Assembly (NCBI GenBank): GCA_045598325.1 | Contig: JAZLLT010000083.1 | Coordinates: 1-54,553, forward strand | DNA length: 54,553 nucleotides | Reading direction: 5' to 3' | DNA from: RUG14130 sp045598325 | Lineage (GTDB): Bacteria > Bacillota > Clostridia > Christensenellales > Aristaeellaceae | Shown here: in pieces, positions 16,835-25,637 of the stretch | Position numbering within the stretch: position 1 is the first letter of the stretch | Layout: every line of letters begins with the position of its first letter | Made by a program: the position numbers and the translations under genes | Notes under the pieces: generated by a model | Databases searched by the model: none | Told to the model about the DNA's origin: nothing | Seen by the model: only the letters and a program-made list of their open reading frames with translations

Positions 16835-17419
16835 TCAGTACACCACGACTTCCGACCGCGCCATGGGCACCCAGGCTTCCGTGCCGTTAACCAGGCGGAT
16901 TTGGTACCAGGCGCCTTTTTCGCCGAGGTAATCGTAAGTGCCGCCTTGATTCAGCCACACGATGGAACTGCCCGAATAGTCGGCTTTGTTCCGGGCATTG
17001 GTGCCTTCGGTGATGAGCACCTTGCGGATGAGGTAGTCTTCGGGATCATAGATAAATCCTGCGTCAACAAGGGCGGCTTCCGCCTCCGCCGTATCGGCGG
17101 GCGCGTAGTCCCACTCGAAATCGAAGGAATCGCGGAGGATGGCTTTCGTCTCGTTGCGCAGATAGAACAGGTCGTAATACCCGTCTCCGATGTCGACGGT
17201 CAGGAAGGTGTCGAAGGAGCCGGTATAGCGCCACGCGGAAACGGAAGAGTTGTTCGTGGCGAAATACAGCGCCGTATGCACATCCTCGTCGAACAGATAG
17301 TATAGGTCATAATTGTTCATCCGCCGCACGAACGCGTATTCAAAGGGCGAAGTTTCCTCTGCGGGTGCGCAGGCGGTCACGAGGGCGAAAATCAGGATGA
17401 ACGCGAGGAACTTTTTCAT
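16835..17419 (-). CDS. Secreted or lipoprotein with C-terminal SH3-like domain
   Basis: 194 residues. The N-terminus is a signal peptide with a possible lipobox (FALVTAC, Cys17). Residues 25-120 are rich in aromatic and acidic residues with no recognisable family. The last 55 (ITEGTNARNKADYSGSSIVW ... WYQIRLVNGTEAWVPMARSE) look like a bacterial SH3 domain, which often binds peptidoglycan. GGAGG overlaps the stop of the hydrolase gene upstream, and its ATG abuts that TAA, so it is cotranscribed. The function is unknown. Confidence 0.75.
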   Translation of the reverse strand: MKKFLAFILIFALVTACAPAEETSPFEYAFVRRMNNYDLYYLFDEDVHTALYFATNNSSVSAWRYTGSFDTFLTVDIGDGYYDLFYLRNETKAILRDSFDFEWDYAPADTAEAEAALVDAGFIYDPEDYLIRKVLITEGTNARNKADYSGSSIVWLNQGGTYDYLGEKGAWYQIRLVNGTEAWVPMARSEVVVY

Positions 17420-18157
17420 TTATGCCTCCTGTTTGGTCAGAAAATCGCAGAGGTCGCGGATCTCTTCCGGATCCTCAAAGGAGTGGGGATGGTGTCCGCA
17501 GGCGGGCTTCACGCGGATATAGAGTTTTCCGCCCGCACGGAGAAAATCGTTGATGAAGGGCATGGCGTTCTCATCGCAGGGGACCGTTTCATCCGTGTTT
17601 CCCGCGATGACGGCGAGGGGGATGCCGAGGGACGCGAACTCGTCGCCGCGTTTAACGGGACGGGCGGCAAGACAGTCAAAGATGCTGTCTTCGGTTTCGC
17701 CGTAGCAGGCAAGGCAGTCGCCCCATTCGTGCTCGCGGGAGCCGATGCCCTTGCCCATTCCGCCGGGCCAGGATGTCACATCCAGCACGGGCGCGTCCAG
17801 ATAGATCCTGTCCACGCACTCGGGATAGGCGAGGGCGAAATTCATGGCGTAGAGGCCGCCGCGGCTGAAGCCGAAGAGGATCGCGCCTTCGCCGAATCCC
17901 CGCTCACGGGTCAGATACAGATAATATTCGTGCATCCGCTCCACCGCCCACGGGTTACCGTATTTGCCCGAAAGCCGTACATAGGTAAGGGCGTAGCCCC
18001 GCTTCACCATCTCGAGATCCGCTGCGGCGAAGGCGCCGAAAAACTCCGTCCGCCACACGAAGGGATTGCCGGAAAGAGGCTTTTCGGGCTTCACGAGGAT
18101 GCACGCAAAACCGTTCCAAATAAAGTCTTCCCGTCCAAAGCCGAACCAGTCCGTCAT
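17420..18157 (-). CDS. Alpha/beta hydrolase (esterase-like)
   Basis: 245 residues. The nucleophile elbow is FGFSRGG (near residue 100), an acid lies in IAGNTDETVP (near 195) and the catalytic His is in ACGHHPHSFED (near 225). No signal peptide is seen, so it acts in the cytosol. The layout resembles small esterases found with polysaccharide genes, such as acetyl- or feruloyl-esterase-like proteins, but the substrate is not deducible. Its ATG directly follows the stop of the ABC-F gene. Confidence 0.85.
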   Translation of the reverse strand: MTDWFGFGREDFIWNGFACILVKPEKPLSGNPFVWRTEFFGAFAAADLEMVKRGYALTYVRLSGKYGNPWAVERMHEYYLYLTRERGFGEGAILFGFSRGGLYAMNFALAYPECVDRIYLDAPVLDVTSWPGGMGKGIGSREHEWGDCLACYGETEDSIFDCLAARPVKRGDEFASLGIPLAVIAGNTDETVPCDENAMPFINDFLRAGGKLYIRVKPACGHHPHSFEDPEEIRDLCDFLTKQEA

Positions 18158-19948
18158 TTATTCCTCCTCGTATTCGCCGCGCTCAATGCGCTCGTGAAGG
18201 TCGGTAAGATAGAACCAGCGCTCGGTCTTTTCTTCCAGTTGTTTTTCCGCCTGCTCTTTCTGCGCGGCCAGTTCGGTCAGTTTCACATAGTCGCTGGAAT
18301 ACAGGGCGGTTTGATTCTCGAGGTCTTTGATCTTTTCCTCCAGCGCCGCGATGTCCGCGTCGATGGCGGCAAATTCCTTTTCTTCCTTGAAACTGAAGCG
18401 CAGTTTTTTGCGTCCCTTGTGGGCAGCGGGCTTTTCCGCCGTTTGCGCGGGCTCGGCTGTCTTCTGCGAAGCCACAAGATCCCGGTAATCCGTGTAGCCG
18501 CCCACGCTGTCGATGAGGCCGCCCTGCCCGTCCAGAGTGAAGATGCGGCGGGCGAATTTATCGAGGAAATAGCGGTCGTGGGAGACGGTGATGACGGGGC
18601 CGGGGAAGGTCTCGAGATAGTCTTCGAGGATGGTCAGGGTCTGGATGTCGATGTCGTTGGTGGGCTCGTCCAGCAGCAGCACATTCGGCGCGCCCATGAG
18701 CACCTGCATGAGATAGAGCCGCCGCTTTTCGCCGCCCGAGAGGCGGGACGCCTGCGTGTACTGCATGGTGCCGTCGATGAGGAATTTTTCGCACAGTTGG
18801 GAGGCGGTCAGCGTGCCCTCGCTCGTCTGAATGGAGGAAGCGATGTCCTTGACCGAGTCGATGACCCGCTTGTCCGGGGGATAGACGGGCACTTCCTGAC
18901 GAAGGTAGCCGATGTTCACGGTCTCGCCGCGGATGACTTCGCCGCTGTCGGGGGTAAGCGTTCCCGCAATCAGGTTCATGAGGGTGCTCTTGCCCGCACC
19001 GTTCCTGCCGAGGATACCGATGCGGTCCTCGCGGGTCAGGGAATAAGAAAAGTCCCTGATGAGGGTGCGCCCGCCGAAAGACTTGGTCACCCGGTCCAGT
19101 TCGATGAGTTTTTTGCCAAGCCGCGTGTGCCCCGTGGTGATGGAGATGCTGCCCTGTTCGGCGATGGGCGCGACCGCTTCCTTCAGGTCGTCAAAGCGGT
19201 TCACGCGGAATTTCTGTTTGGTGGAGCGGGCGCGGGCGCCGCGGGAGATCCAGGCAAGTTCATTCCGGTACAGCGCCATGAGTTTGCGCCGCGCGGCGGC
19301 TTCCGCCACCTCGCGCTCCGCCTTCATTTCGAGATATTTGGAGTAATTCGCCTCGTATTCGTACAGTTTCCCGCCGTCCACTTCCAGCATGCGGGTGCAG
19401 ATGCGCTCGAGGAAATAGCGGTCGTGGGTCACCATGATGAGCGCCCCGCGGCGGCGCAGAAGCTGCTCTTCGAGGTAGGAAACCATCTCCACATCAATGT
19501 GGTTGGTGGGCTCGTCCAGAAGCAGCAGGTCGCTTTCGCGGATGAGCGCGGCGGCGATGGCGATGCGCTTGCGCTGCCCGCCCGAAAGGTGATCGACGGG
19601 CGCGGCAAAATCGGTGACGCCCAGTTTATTGAGGATCGCCTTCGCCTCATATTCCTTTTCGTCCGAACGGTTCGTGATATGGTAAAACACGGCGTCCAGC
19701 ACGGAGAAACCTTCGGGAAATTCCGGCTGCTGGGGCAGATAGGAAAGTTGTACGCCGCCCGAAAGCGTCACGCTGCCGCTGTCCGGCATGAGCGCGCCCG
19801 CCATGATTTTGAGCAGGGTGCTTTTGCCCGTGCCGTTCACGCCGATGACGCCGATGCGCGCGCCCTCGGGGATATACAGCGAGACATCCGAAAGCACGGG
19901 TCCGCCGATAAAGGATTTGGAAATATGTTCAAGAGATAAAATGTTCAT
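18158..19948 (-). CDS. ABC-F family ATPase, Uup/EttA-like
   Basis: 596 residues with two ABC cassettes and no membrane domain. Both Walker A loops are canonical (GVNGTGKST and GRNGAGKST), as are both signatures (LSGGQRKRIA, LSGGEKRRLYL) and Walker B motifs. The linker between them (RGARARSTKQKFRVNRF) is typical of Uup. A coiled coil with charged repeats forms the last 80 residues (KEEKEFAAIDADIAALEEKI), also a Uup feature. ABC-F proteins bind the ribosomal E site; Uup-type members are housekeeping. Antibiotic protection cannot be excluded but nothing here points to it. The start has GGGAG six bases upstream; a longer open frame upstream is only a shadow of the permease. Confidence 0.92.
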   Translation of the reverse strand: MNILSLEHISKSFIGGPVLSDVSLYIPEGARIGVIGVNGTGKSTLLKIMAGALMPDSGSVTLSGGVQLSYLPQQPEFPEGFSVLDAVFYHITNRSDEKEYEAKAILNKLGVTDFAAPVDHLSGGQRKRIAIAAALIRESDLLLLDEPTNHIDVEMVSYLEEQLLRRRGALIMVTHDRYFLERICTRMLEVDGGKLYEYEANYSKYLEMKAEREVAEAAARRKLMALYRNELAWISRGARARSTKQKFRVNRFDDLKEAVAPIAEQGSISITTGHTRLGKKLIELDRVTKSFGGRTLIRDFSYSLTREDRIGILGRNGAGKSTLMNLIAGTLTPDSGEVIRGETVNIGYLRQEVPVYPPDKRVIDSVKDIASSIQTSEGTLTASQLCEKFLIDGTMQYTQASRLSGGEKRRLYLMQVLMGAPNVLLLDEPTNDIDIQTLTILEDYLETFPGPVITVSHDRYFLDKFARRIFTLDGQGGLIDSVGGYTDYRDLVASQKTAEPAQTAEKPAAHKGRKKLRFSFKEEKEFAAIDADIAALEEKIKDLENQTALYSSDYVKLTELAAQKEQAEKQLEEKTERWFYLTDLHERIERGEYEEE

Positions 19949-19975
19949 AGTTTTCTCCCGCAGATGGATGGGAAT

Positions 19976-20004
19976 ATTATAGCAGAGTCGGGGTGTATCC
20001 GCAA
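19976..20004 (-). promoter_or_regulatory. Sigma-A-type promoter for the ABC-F gene
   Basis: On the minus strand TTGCGG (20004-19999) and TATAAT (19981-19976) are 17 bases apart, 28 bases before the ATG. Confidence 0.55.
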
Positions 20005-20021
20005 GGGGTGAAACACGACAA

Positions 20022-20047
20022 AACCTCCCCGCGTCTGCGGGGAGGTT
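20022..20047 (-). terminator. Terminator of the sugar ABC transporter operon
   Basis: AACCTCCCCGC and GCGGGGAGGTT pair perfectly around GTCT, with a TTTTG run on the minus strand. Confidence 0.8.
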
Positions 20048-20061
20048 CGTGCGTATGGGGT

Positions 20062-20937
20062 TCAGCCTTTTACCGCGCCGGCGATAAAGCTGTCCTGAAT
20101 GCGCTTGCTGAGCAGCACATAGAAGATCAGCGTCGGAACGGTGGCGATGGTCAGCGCGGCGCCGATGGGACCCCATTCGGCGGAATACTGGGAGTTCAGT
20201 TCCTTGATGCCGACCGGCAGGGTCTTGAGTTTTTCGGAACTGTTGAAGATGGAGGCGAACATGAGTTCGTTCCAGCACTGCAGGAAGGTGTAGATGCCAA
20301 CGGTCGAGATGGCGGGGATCATCAGCGGCGTGATCACGCGGAAGAAGATGCCCCATGTTCCGCAGCCGTCCAGGAACGCGGCTTCATCCAGATCGTAGGG
20401 GATGTCGCCCATGAAGCCCGTGCAGATCAGGATCGCCATGGACAGGGCGAAGGAGGAATAGGGAATGATCAGGGCGATATAACTGTTCAGCAGATTCAGT
20501 TTGCCCAACACGATGTACACGGGAACGATGGACGCGTGGATCGGGATGGTGAGGCCCAGCATGAAGAACTTGTTCATCATCTTGCGCCCTTTCCAGACAA
20601 GACGCGTCATCGCGTAGGTGGCCATGGACGCGGCGATCATCGTGATGGTAATGCTCGAGAACGCCACGATGATGCTGTTGACGAAGTATCTGCCGATGCT
20701 GCCCAGCCCCAGCGCGCGCTTGTAGTTCGACCAGATCCATTGGGTCGGCAGGCCCATGGGATTCTCGTACCAGATCTCGTTATTGTCTTTAAGGGAGAAG
20801 GTGAACATCCAGTACACCGGGAACAGACAGGTCACGGCCCAGGCAATCAGGATGAGGTAGATGATGATATTGCGGACGGTGATTTTCTTACCGGCGGTGC
20901 CGCGGGTAACCTTCAGTTTCTGATCCGGCTTTTTCAT
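20062..20937 (-). CDS. Sugar ABC transporter permease, MalG/AraQ type
   Basis: 291 residues with six predicted membrane segments. The cytoplasmic EAA loop (DLDEAAFLDGCGTWGIFFRVITPLM) is in the usual place near residue 180. The long periplasmic segment after the first helix (MFTFSLKDNNEIW) and the C-terminal SKRIQDSFIAGAVKG ending are typical of carbohydrate importers of the CUT1 family. It partners the MalF-type permease encoded immediately upstream (ATGA overlap). The motor ATPase is missing here, as is common when a shared MsmK-like ATPase serves several importers. Confidence 0.93.
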   Translation of the reverse strand: MKKPDQKLKVTRGTAGKKITVRNIIIYLILIAWAVTCLFPVYWMFTFSLKDNNEIWYENPMGLPTQWIWSNYKRALGLGSIGRYFVNSIIVAFSSITITMIAASMATYAMTRLVWKGRKMMNKFFMLGLTIPIHASIVPVYIVLGKLNLLNSYIALIIPYSSFALSMAILICTGFMGDIPYDLDEAAFLDGCGTWGIFFRVITPLMIPAISTVGIYTFLQCWNELMFASIFNSSEKLKTLPVGIKELNSQYSAEWGPIGAALTIATVPTLIFYVLLSKRIQDSFIAGAVKG

Positions 20938-21806
20938 AGCGTATCATCCCCCTTGAAGATCTGATTGATGATGACGGCAAAGCCGAAACACATGATGATC
21001 AGCATGACGGCGATGGCGCTGCCGCGTCCGTAGGCATTTGCCTTGAACAACTGATTGAACATCAGCATGCTGGGCACCCACGCCGACTTCGGCGAATCGC
21101 CGATCATGATGGCAATCAGGTCATAGGATTTGAGCGAGCCGGTCACGGCGAAGATGACGGAAACGCGCAGGATCGGCTTGATGTAGGGAATGATGATGCG
21201 GCGGTTCAGCTGCCCTTCCGTGCAGCCGTCCAGCATGCCCGCTTCGCTGAGTTCCGGAGGAACGGACTTGATGGCCGCGTACATCAGCAGCATGTGATAG
21301 CCGACATACTGCCAGAGGGTCGGTACGAATACCGCCCAGATAGCCAGTTTCTTGTCGGCCAGCAGTGGCTTCTCCAGTACGCCCGCCGCTTTGAGCAGTT
21401 TGGAGATGGCCATGTTCTCGTTGAATATATTCTTCCACAGCATACCGATGACGACCGTGGAGATCATGACCGGCATGAAATAAATCGACACGAAAGCCCG
21501 TTCGCCGGGTATCTTCTTGGAGAGTTTGAGCGCGATCCAAAGAGCGAACGGCAGCTGGATGAAGGTGGACAGAGCCGCCAGCAGCAGCGCGTTTTTGATG
21601 GTATTTCCGACATCGTAGATGGGGCTTTTGAACAGTTTGACATAGTTTTCAAACCAGATGAAATCCTGCCTGTTCAGTCCCTTCCAGTCGAAAAGGCTGT
21701 ACTGGATATTCAGAATGATGGGCGCGATCAGGACGCCGATAAACAGAAACAGCGCCGGCAGCAAAAACAATACGATGTTGATGCGGTAGCCGAGTGTTTT
21801 CTTCAT
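20934..21806 (-). CDS. Sugar ABC transporter permease, MalF/LacF type
   Basis: 290 residues, six membrane segments, with the EAA loop reading ELSEAGMLDGCTEGQLNRRIIIP near 190. The N-terminal segment (YRINIVLFLLPALFLFIGVL) is the usual first helix of CUT1 MalF-type permeases. The gene sits between the binding protein and the MalG-type permease in the standard order. The specificity is unknown; the nearby GH3 and GH4 enzymes suggest an oligosaccharide. Confidence 0.93.
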   Translation of the reverse strand: MKKTLGYRINIVLFLLPALFLFIGVLIAPIILNIQYSLFDWKGLNRQDFIWFENYVKLFKSPIYDVGNTIKNALLLAALSTFIQLPFALWIALKLSKKIPGERAFVSIYFMPVMISTVVIGMLWKNIFNENMAISKLLKAAGVLEKPLLADKKLAIWAVFVPTLWQYVGYHMLLMYAAIKSVPPELSEAGMLDGCTEGQLNRRIIIPYIKPILRVSVIFAVTGSLKSYDLIAIMIGDSPKSAWVPSMLMFNQLFKANAYGRGSAIAVMLIIMCFGFAVIINQIFKGDDTL

Positions 21807-21827
21807 GGTGATTCATCCCTTCGAAGA

Positions 21828-21869
21828 AGGGAGACGCCCTTCATGATCTCCATTTCAGAGCGTCTCCCT
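21828..21869 (-). terminator. Hairpin between binding protein and permease genes
   Basis: AGGGAGACGC and GCGTCTCCCT pair across a 22-base loop, without a clear T run. Such hairpins often protect the binding-protein mRNA so that it is expressed above the permeases. Confidence 0.55.
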
Positions 21870-21901
21870 AAAGTTATGCTGTCAATTAAGCTTTGATCGC
21901 T

Positions 21902-23137
21902 TTACTGCAGATCGGCGGCCAGACCGGCGGCGAAGCCTGCGGCATCGATATCACCGGCGAACAGCAGGGCGATGTAGTTCAGATAGATGTCGGCCTGCTC
22001 GGCGCTCAGGAAGTTGTCGCCGAAGAGGACCATGCTCTGAGACTGGGCAACCATGTCGGCGACGGAGGCGCTGACGCGGTTGACGGAAGAGGTATCATAG
22101 TTGACGGCCCAGGCGGGCAAACCGGAACCGATCAGGTTGCCTTCGCGGGCGATGGTGCGGCCCATTTCGAAAGCGATCTTGGCGCAGGTCTCGGGATCCT
22201 TGGCGGTAGCGGTGACGGCCAGAGTGTCGTTGGGGCCGCCGACCATGTCGAACAGGTCAGCCTTCTCGGCATCGATCACGGGGAAGGGGATGGCTACGAA
22301 CGCGTCACCGGCGGCAGCGACTTCGCCGCAGTTCCAGGAACCGTTCTGATAGAAGGCGGTCTTGCCGGCCAGGAAGGCCTGCTTGACTTCCTCGTTGCCC
22401 ATCGCGGCGGCGTTGGGATCGAAGTAGCCCTTGGCGATCATGTCGGTGAAGATGGTCATGGCCTTCACAACGCCTTCCTGATCCCAGGAAGCGGCGCCGG
22501 TGTAGCAATCCTTGAGGCCCTGAGCGCCGATGGTCTTGACCAGCAGGGGCTCGGTGTACTCGGACAGGCACCAGTTTTCCTTACCGGCTACACCGAAGGG
22601 GATGATGCCGGCGGCCAGCAGGTCATCGCAGCACTTCATCAGCTCTTCGTAAGTCTCGGGAGCCTTTTCCCAGCCGGCCTTCTTGAGCAGATCGAGGTTG
22701 GCGAACAGAGTGACGACATTCATGGTGAGCGGTACGCCGTAGTGTGCTCCGTCATAGGTGGTGTTGGCCAGCATGGTGTCGGTCAGCTCAGCCTTGTACT
22801 CGGGCAGCACGCCGTCCAGGCAGTATACACGGCCGGCTTCAACGAAGTCGCCCAGGAAACTCATGGACCAGGTGAAGAAAATGTCCGGAAGACCGGTGCC
22901 GGCCTGCATGGCGGCCTTGATCTTGGTCTTGTAGGTTTCGTTCTCGGTGGGCTCCATGACGAGCACATAGTCTTCGCTGGAGGCGTTGAACGCTTCGATG
23001 GCGGCCTTGTAGGCGGGGGTGTTGGCATCGCTGTCAACGGCGATGGACCAGAGGGTCAGTTCCGTCTTGTCGGCAAGAGCCGCAGTGCAGGACAGAAGCA
23101 TCATGGCAGCCAGAACCAGAGCAAGAATCTTTTTCAT
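21902..23137 (-). CDS. Extracellular sugar-binding protein (ABC importer)
   Basis: 411 residues. The signal peptide has a possible lipobox (MMLLSC, Cys17). The mature part has the two-lobed family 1 form: LTLWSIAVDSDANTP at the start, GLPDIFFTWSMSF near 90, GVPLTMNVVTLFANLDLLKK and FYQNGSWNCGEVA in the second lobe. It captures sugar outside the membrane and hands it to the two permeases encoded downstream. AAGGAGG lies seven bases before the ATG. No regulator lies next to it. The sugar is not deducible. Confidence 0.93.
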   Translation of the reverse strand: MKKILALVLAAMMLLSCTAALADKTELTLWSIAVDSDANTPAYKAAIEAFNASSEDYVLVMEPTENETYKTKIKAAMQAGTGLPDIFFTWSMSFLGDFVEAGRVYCLDGVLPEYKAELTDTMLANTTYDGAHYGVPLTMNVVTLFANLDLLKKAGWEKAPETYEELMKCCDDLLAAGIIPFGVAGKENWCLSEYTEPLLVKTIGAQGLKDCYTGAASWDQEGVVKAMTIFTDMIAKGYFDPNAAAMGNEEVKQAFLAGKTAFYQNGSWNCGEVAAAGDAFVAIPFPVIDAEKADLFDMVGGPNDTLAVTATAKDPETCAKIAFEMGRTIAREGNLIGSGLPAWAVNYDTSSVNRVSASVADMVAQSQSMVLFGDNFLSAEQADIYLNYIALLFAGDIDAAGFAAGLAADLQ

Positions 23138-23250
23138 TGTGTTTCCTCCTTGTAGTATGCTTTCCTCATGCGTGCGCGGCGGTTCGGACTGGCTTATCCG
23201 TGCACCGCGAACGCATCTGTTATTTCACAAGGCCCGAGGCCCTGCAAAAA

Positions 23251-23808
23251 TCATTTCCGGATCATCGGCCAGGGATAGCCGACGATCAGTTTTCCTTCGA
23301 AGAAGGATACATAGATGAGGGTATCGTCGAAGCCGCCGACATATTTGAGCATCACGGTCGCGCTTTCCTCATCAAACAGGTAGTTGCCGGTAAAGACCGC
23401 GTCCTCGAGGAACTTGCCGTTTTCGGTAAAAACGAAACTGCTCTGCGAGTCGCCCAGAGCTTTCCAGGTGCCGGTGATCTCGCCTTCGCCGCCGATCTGA
23501 CTGATGCGTTCGTAAACAGCGGGAAGGTATACGGTCATCGTGTTTCCCATGGGCTCGACGGTCAGATCGAACTGCGAACCGTCGCCGCTCTCCAAATGGA
23601 GATACGCGTCTTCATACCGCCAGAGGACATCTGTTCCGAAATAATTTCCGCTCCCGTCTGCGTTCAGCACCAGCACCGCTTTTTCCGGTTCATGCAGAAA
23701 CGCCCACTCACCCGTGAACGCCTCCTCCTCAGCCGGCGCGCAGACACAGAGCAGCAGCGCGGCGATGAGGCAGATCAGCACAGGAAGGGAAGATTTGGCG
23801 GAATGCAT
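23251..23808 (-). CDS. Secreted protein of unknown function
   Basis: 185 residues from the ATG at 23808 (AGGAG six bases upstream; the frame runs ten codons further without an RBS). A signal peptide (LPVLICLIAALLLCVCAPA) is followed by a beta-rich region with GTWKALGDSQSSFVFTENGKF, which resembles lipocalin-like or copper-resistance NlpE-like beta barrels in pattern only. I cannot assign a family. It has its own sigma-A promoter. Confidence 0.7.
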   Translation of the reverse strand: MHSAKSSLPVLICLIAALLLCVCAPAEEEAFTGEWAFLHEPEKAVLVLNADGSGNYFGTDVLWRYEDAYLHLESGDGSQFDLTVEPMGNTMTVYLPAVYERISQIGGEGEITGTWKALGDSQSSFVFTENGKFLEDAVFTGNYLFDEESATVMLKYVGGFDDTLIYVSFFEGKLIVGYPWPMIRK

Positions 23809-23865
23809 CGGGAACTCCTTCCTCAGAATAACGGTCACATTCTGCAGTTACCTGCAACGGTTATC

Positions 23866-23894
23866 ATTTTAGCACATGTGGCAATATTTGTCAA
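23866..23894 (-). promoter_or_regulatory. Sigma-A promoter of the secreted protein
   Basis: On the minus strand TTGACA (23894-23889) and TAAAAT (23871-23866) are 17 bases apart. Confidence 0.72.
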
Positions 23895-24036
23895 CACTTG
23901 CCCTAAAAAACGGGGAAAGCATCCTCGTTTTTGTCGATTAGAGGGAAAAAACGGTAAAAATGCATATATTTTTGTCCCTAAGCGGAAAATAAGTGTCTCG
24001 AAAAGTTTACATTGCGTGTTCCGCAGATAAAAACAA

Positions 24037-24069
24037 GTGTCCGCCCCGCATAAACAACGGGGCGGACAC
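24037..24069 (-). terminator. Terminator of the amino acid ABC operon
   Basis: GTGTCCGCCCCG and CGGGGCGGACAC pair perfectly across nine bases; the minus strand continues with TTGTTTTTA. Confidence 0.8.
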
Positions 24070-24083
24070 AGAAGGCGGTATGT

Positions 24084-24881
24084 TTATTCTTCGCTGCCGG
24101 GAACGACGGTGGTGTCGGAACCGAAATACTTGATGGCCAACTGACCCAGCACGCCTTCCTCGCGCAGTTCCGCGATGGCGGCGCTGATGGCGTCGCAGAG
24201 GGTCACGGTGTCGTCGTCAAGGCGCATGGCGATGACCACATTGTCGGCTTCCTCGGTCTTGTCGACCACCTTGATGTCGGCTTCGGGATGGGCGACCAAG
24301 TAGTCGAAGTAGGAGACCTCCGCGTTGGCGGTGGCGTCCACGCGGCCCATGAGCACCAGTTCGATGGTCTGCTCGAGGTCATCTACCGCGGTGGTGGTGG
24401 CGCCGTAACTCTCGGTGAGGGCGGCGTAGGTGGAGGAGATGGTGTTGGCGGTCTTCTTGCCCTTCAGGTCTTCAAAGCAGGTGATCTCCGTGTTGTCGCC
24501 GCGGACGATGAGCACCGTGCGGTTGAAGGTGTAGGGGGCGGTGAGGCGGAAGTTTTCGGCGCGTTCTTCGGTGTAGTCCACGCCGTTGACCGCGATGTCA
24601 TAGCGTCCGGCGTCGATGCCGCCGAAAATGCTGTCCCAGGGGCATTCCTCGAACTTCACGGTCACGCCCAGTTTCGCGGCGATGGCGTTTGCCACTTCCA
24701 CATCGAAACCGGTCAGGATGTCGTCGTTCTGGTCGTCGTGGTAGGTCCAGGGCGCCCAGCAGCCTTCCATGGCGACGATGATGGTGCCGCGGGCCTTGAT
24801 TTTATCAAGCAGGTCCTCGGCGCAGGCGAAGGAGCAGATGAGAAGGGAGAAAACCAGAATGAGAGAAAGGACCTTTTTCAT
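24084..24881 (-). CDS. Polar amino acid-binding protein (cystine-type ABC importer)
   Basis: 265 residues with a signal peptide (SLILVFSLLICSFACA) and the family 3 fold: GTIIVAMEGCWAPWTYHDDQ at the start, GFDVEVANAIAAKLG, then DIAVNGVDYTEERAENF in the hinge region. Binding-site residues of polar amino acid receptors (aromatic WTY and TEER) are present. Similar proteins bind cystine or glutamine; the specificity cannot be read from the sequence alone. Its gene is the last of a three-gene operon with ATPase and permease upstream. Confidence 0.92.
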   Translation of the reverse strand: MKKVLSLILVFSLLICSFACAEDLLDKIKARGTIIVAMEGCWAPWTYHDDQNDDILTGFDVEVANAIAAKLGVTVKFEECPWDSIFGGIDAGRYDIAVNGVDYTEERAENFRLTAPYTFNRTVLIVRGDNTEITCFEDLKGKKTANTISSTYAALTESYGATTTAVDDLEQTIELVLMGRVDATANAEVSYFDYLVAHPEADIKVVDKTEEADNVVIAMRLDDDTVTLCDAISAAIAELREEGVLGQLAIKYFGSDTTVVPGSEE

Positions 24882-24893
24882 GAGTTTGCCTCC

Positions 24894-25634
24894 TTATATT
24901 CCTCCGTTCAGACCCTGCAGAAACGCGCGGGCCCGCTCGGTCTGGGGTTCGGTGAAGAATTCTTTGGCGGGTGCCTGCTCGAGGATGTGTCCGCCGTCCA
25001 TGAAGACCACTTTGTTGCTCACATTTTTCGCGAAGCGCATCTCGTGGGTGACCACCAGCATGGTCATGCCTTCTCCGGCAAGGTCGGTCATGACAGACAG
25101 CACTTCGCCGATGAGTTCCGGGTCGAGGGCGGAAGTGGGTTCATCGAAATAGATGATCTCGGGACCCGTGGCGAGGGCGCGCGCGATGGCGACCCCCTGC
25201 TGCTGTCCGCCGGAAAGCTGGATGGGGTAGTGGTCCATGCGGTCCGCAAGTCCTACCTTGCGCAGGGCTTCGGCGCCGATTTCGACCGCCTGTGCCTTGG
25301 GCATGTGCCGCGCGGTCACGAGACCTTCGATCACATTGCCGAGGGCGGTTTTGTTGGCAAAGAGGTTAAAGGACTGGAAGACGAAAGCGGTCTTTTTGCG
25401 CAGGCGGTTGATGTCCGCCCGCTTCATGCGCCCGAGGTCATATTCCTCGCCGTCAAACAGCATTTTGCCGCCGTCTGCCTTCTCGAGGAAGTTCATGCAG
25501 CGCAGCAGCGTGGTCTTGCCCGAGCCGCTGGGCCCGATGATGGAGACCACTTCGCCCTTGTTGACGGAAAGGCTGATGCCGTCTAAGACGGTCAGGCTGC
25601 CGAAACTTTTTTTGACATCCGATACGGAAATCAT
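24894..25634 (-). CDS. Polar amino acid ABC transporter ATPase
   Basis: 246 residues of the GlnQ/TcyC/HisP type. Walker A is GPSGSGKTT (near 33-41), Q-loop FVFQSFNLFANKTAL, signature LSGGQQQGVAIARAL and Walker B IIYFDEPTSALDPE. Note QQQG in place of the usual QQQR at the end of the signature. The LMS-like ending MDGGHILEQAPAKEFF is typical. It powers uptake with the permease (25638) and binding protein (24084). The RBS AAGGAG lies inside the end of the permease gene. Confidence 0.94.
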   Translation of the reverse strand: MISVSDVKKSFGSLTVLDGISLSVNKGEVVSIIGPSGSGKTTLLRCMNFLEKADGGKMLFDGEEYDLGRMKRADINRLRKKTAFVFQSFNLFANKTALGNVIEGLVTARHMPKAQAVEIGAEALRKVGLADRMDHYPIQLSGGQQQGVAIARALATGPEIIYFDEPTSALDPELIGEVLSVMTDLAGEGMTMLVVTHEMRFAKNVSNKVVFMDGGHILEQAPAKEFFTEPQTERARAFLQGLNGGI

Positions 25635-25637
25635 GCT

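Noticed and set aside
17483..19939. 818-codon plus-strand open frame
   Set aside because: It lies opposite the hydrolase and ABC-F genes, has no promoter or RBS, and shows no domain.
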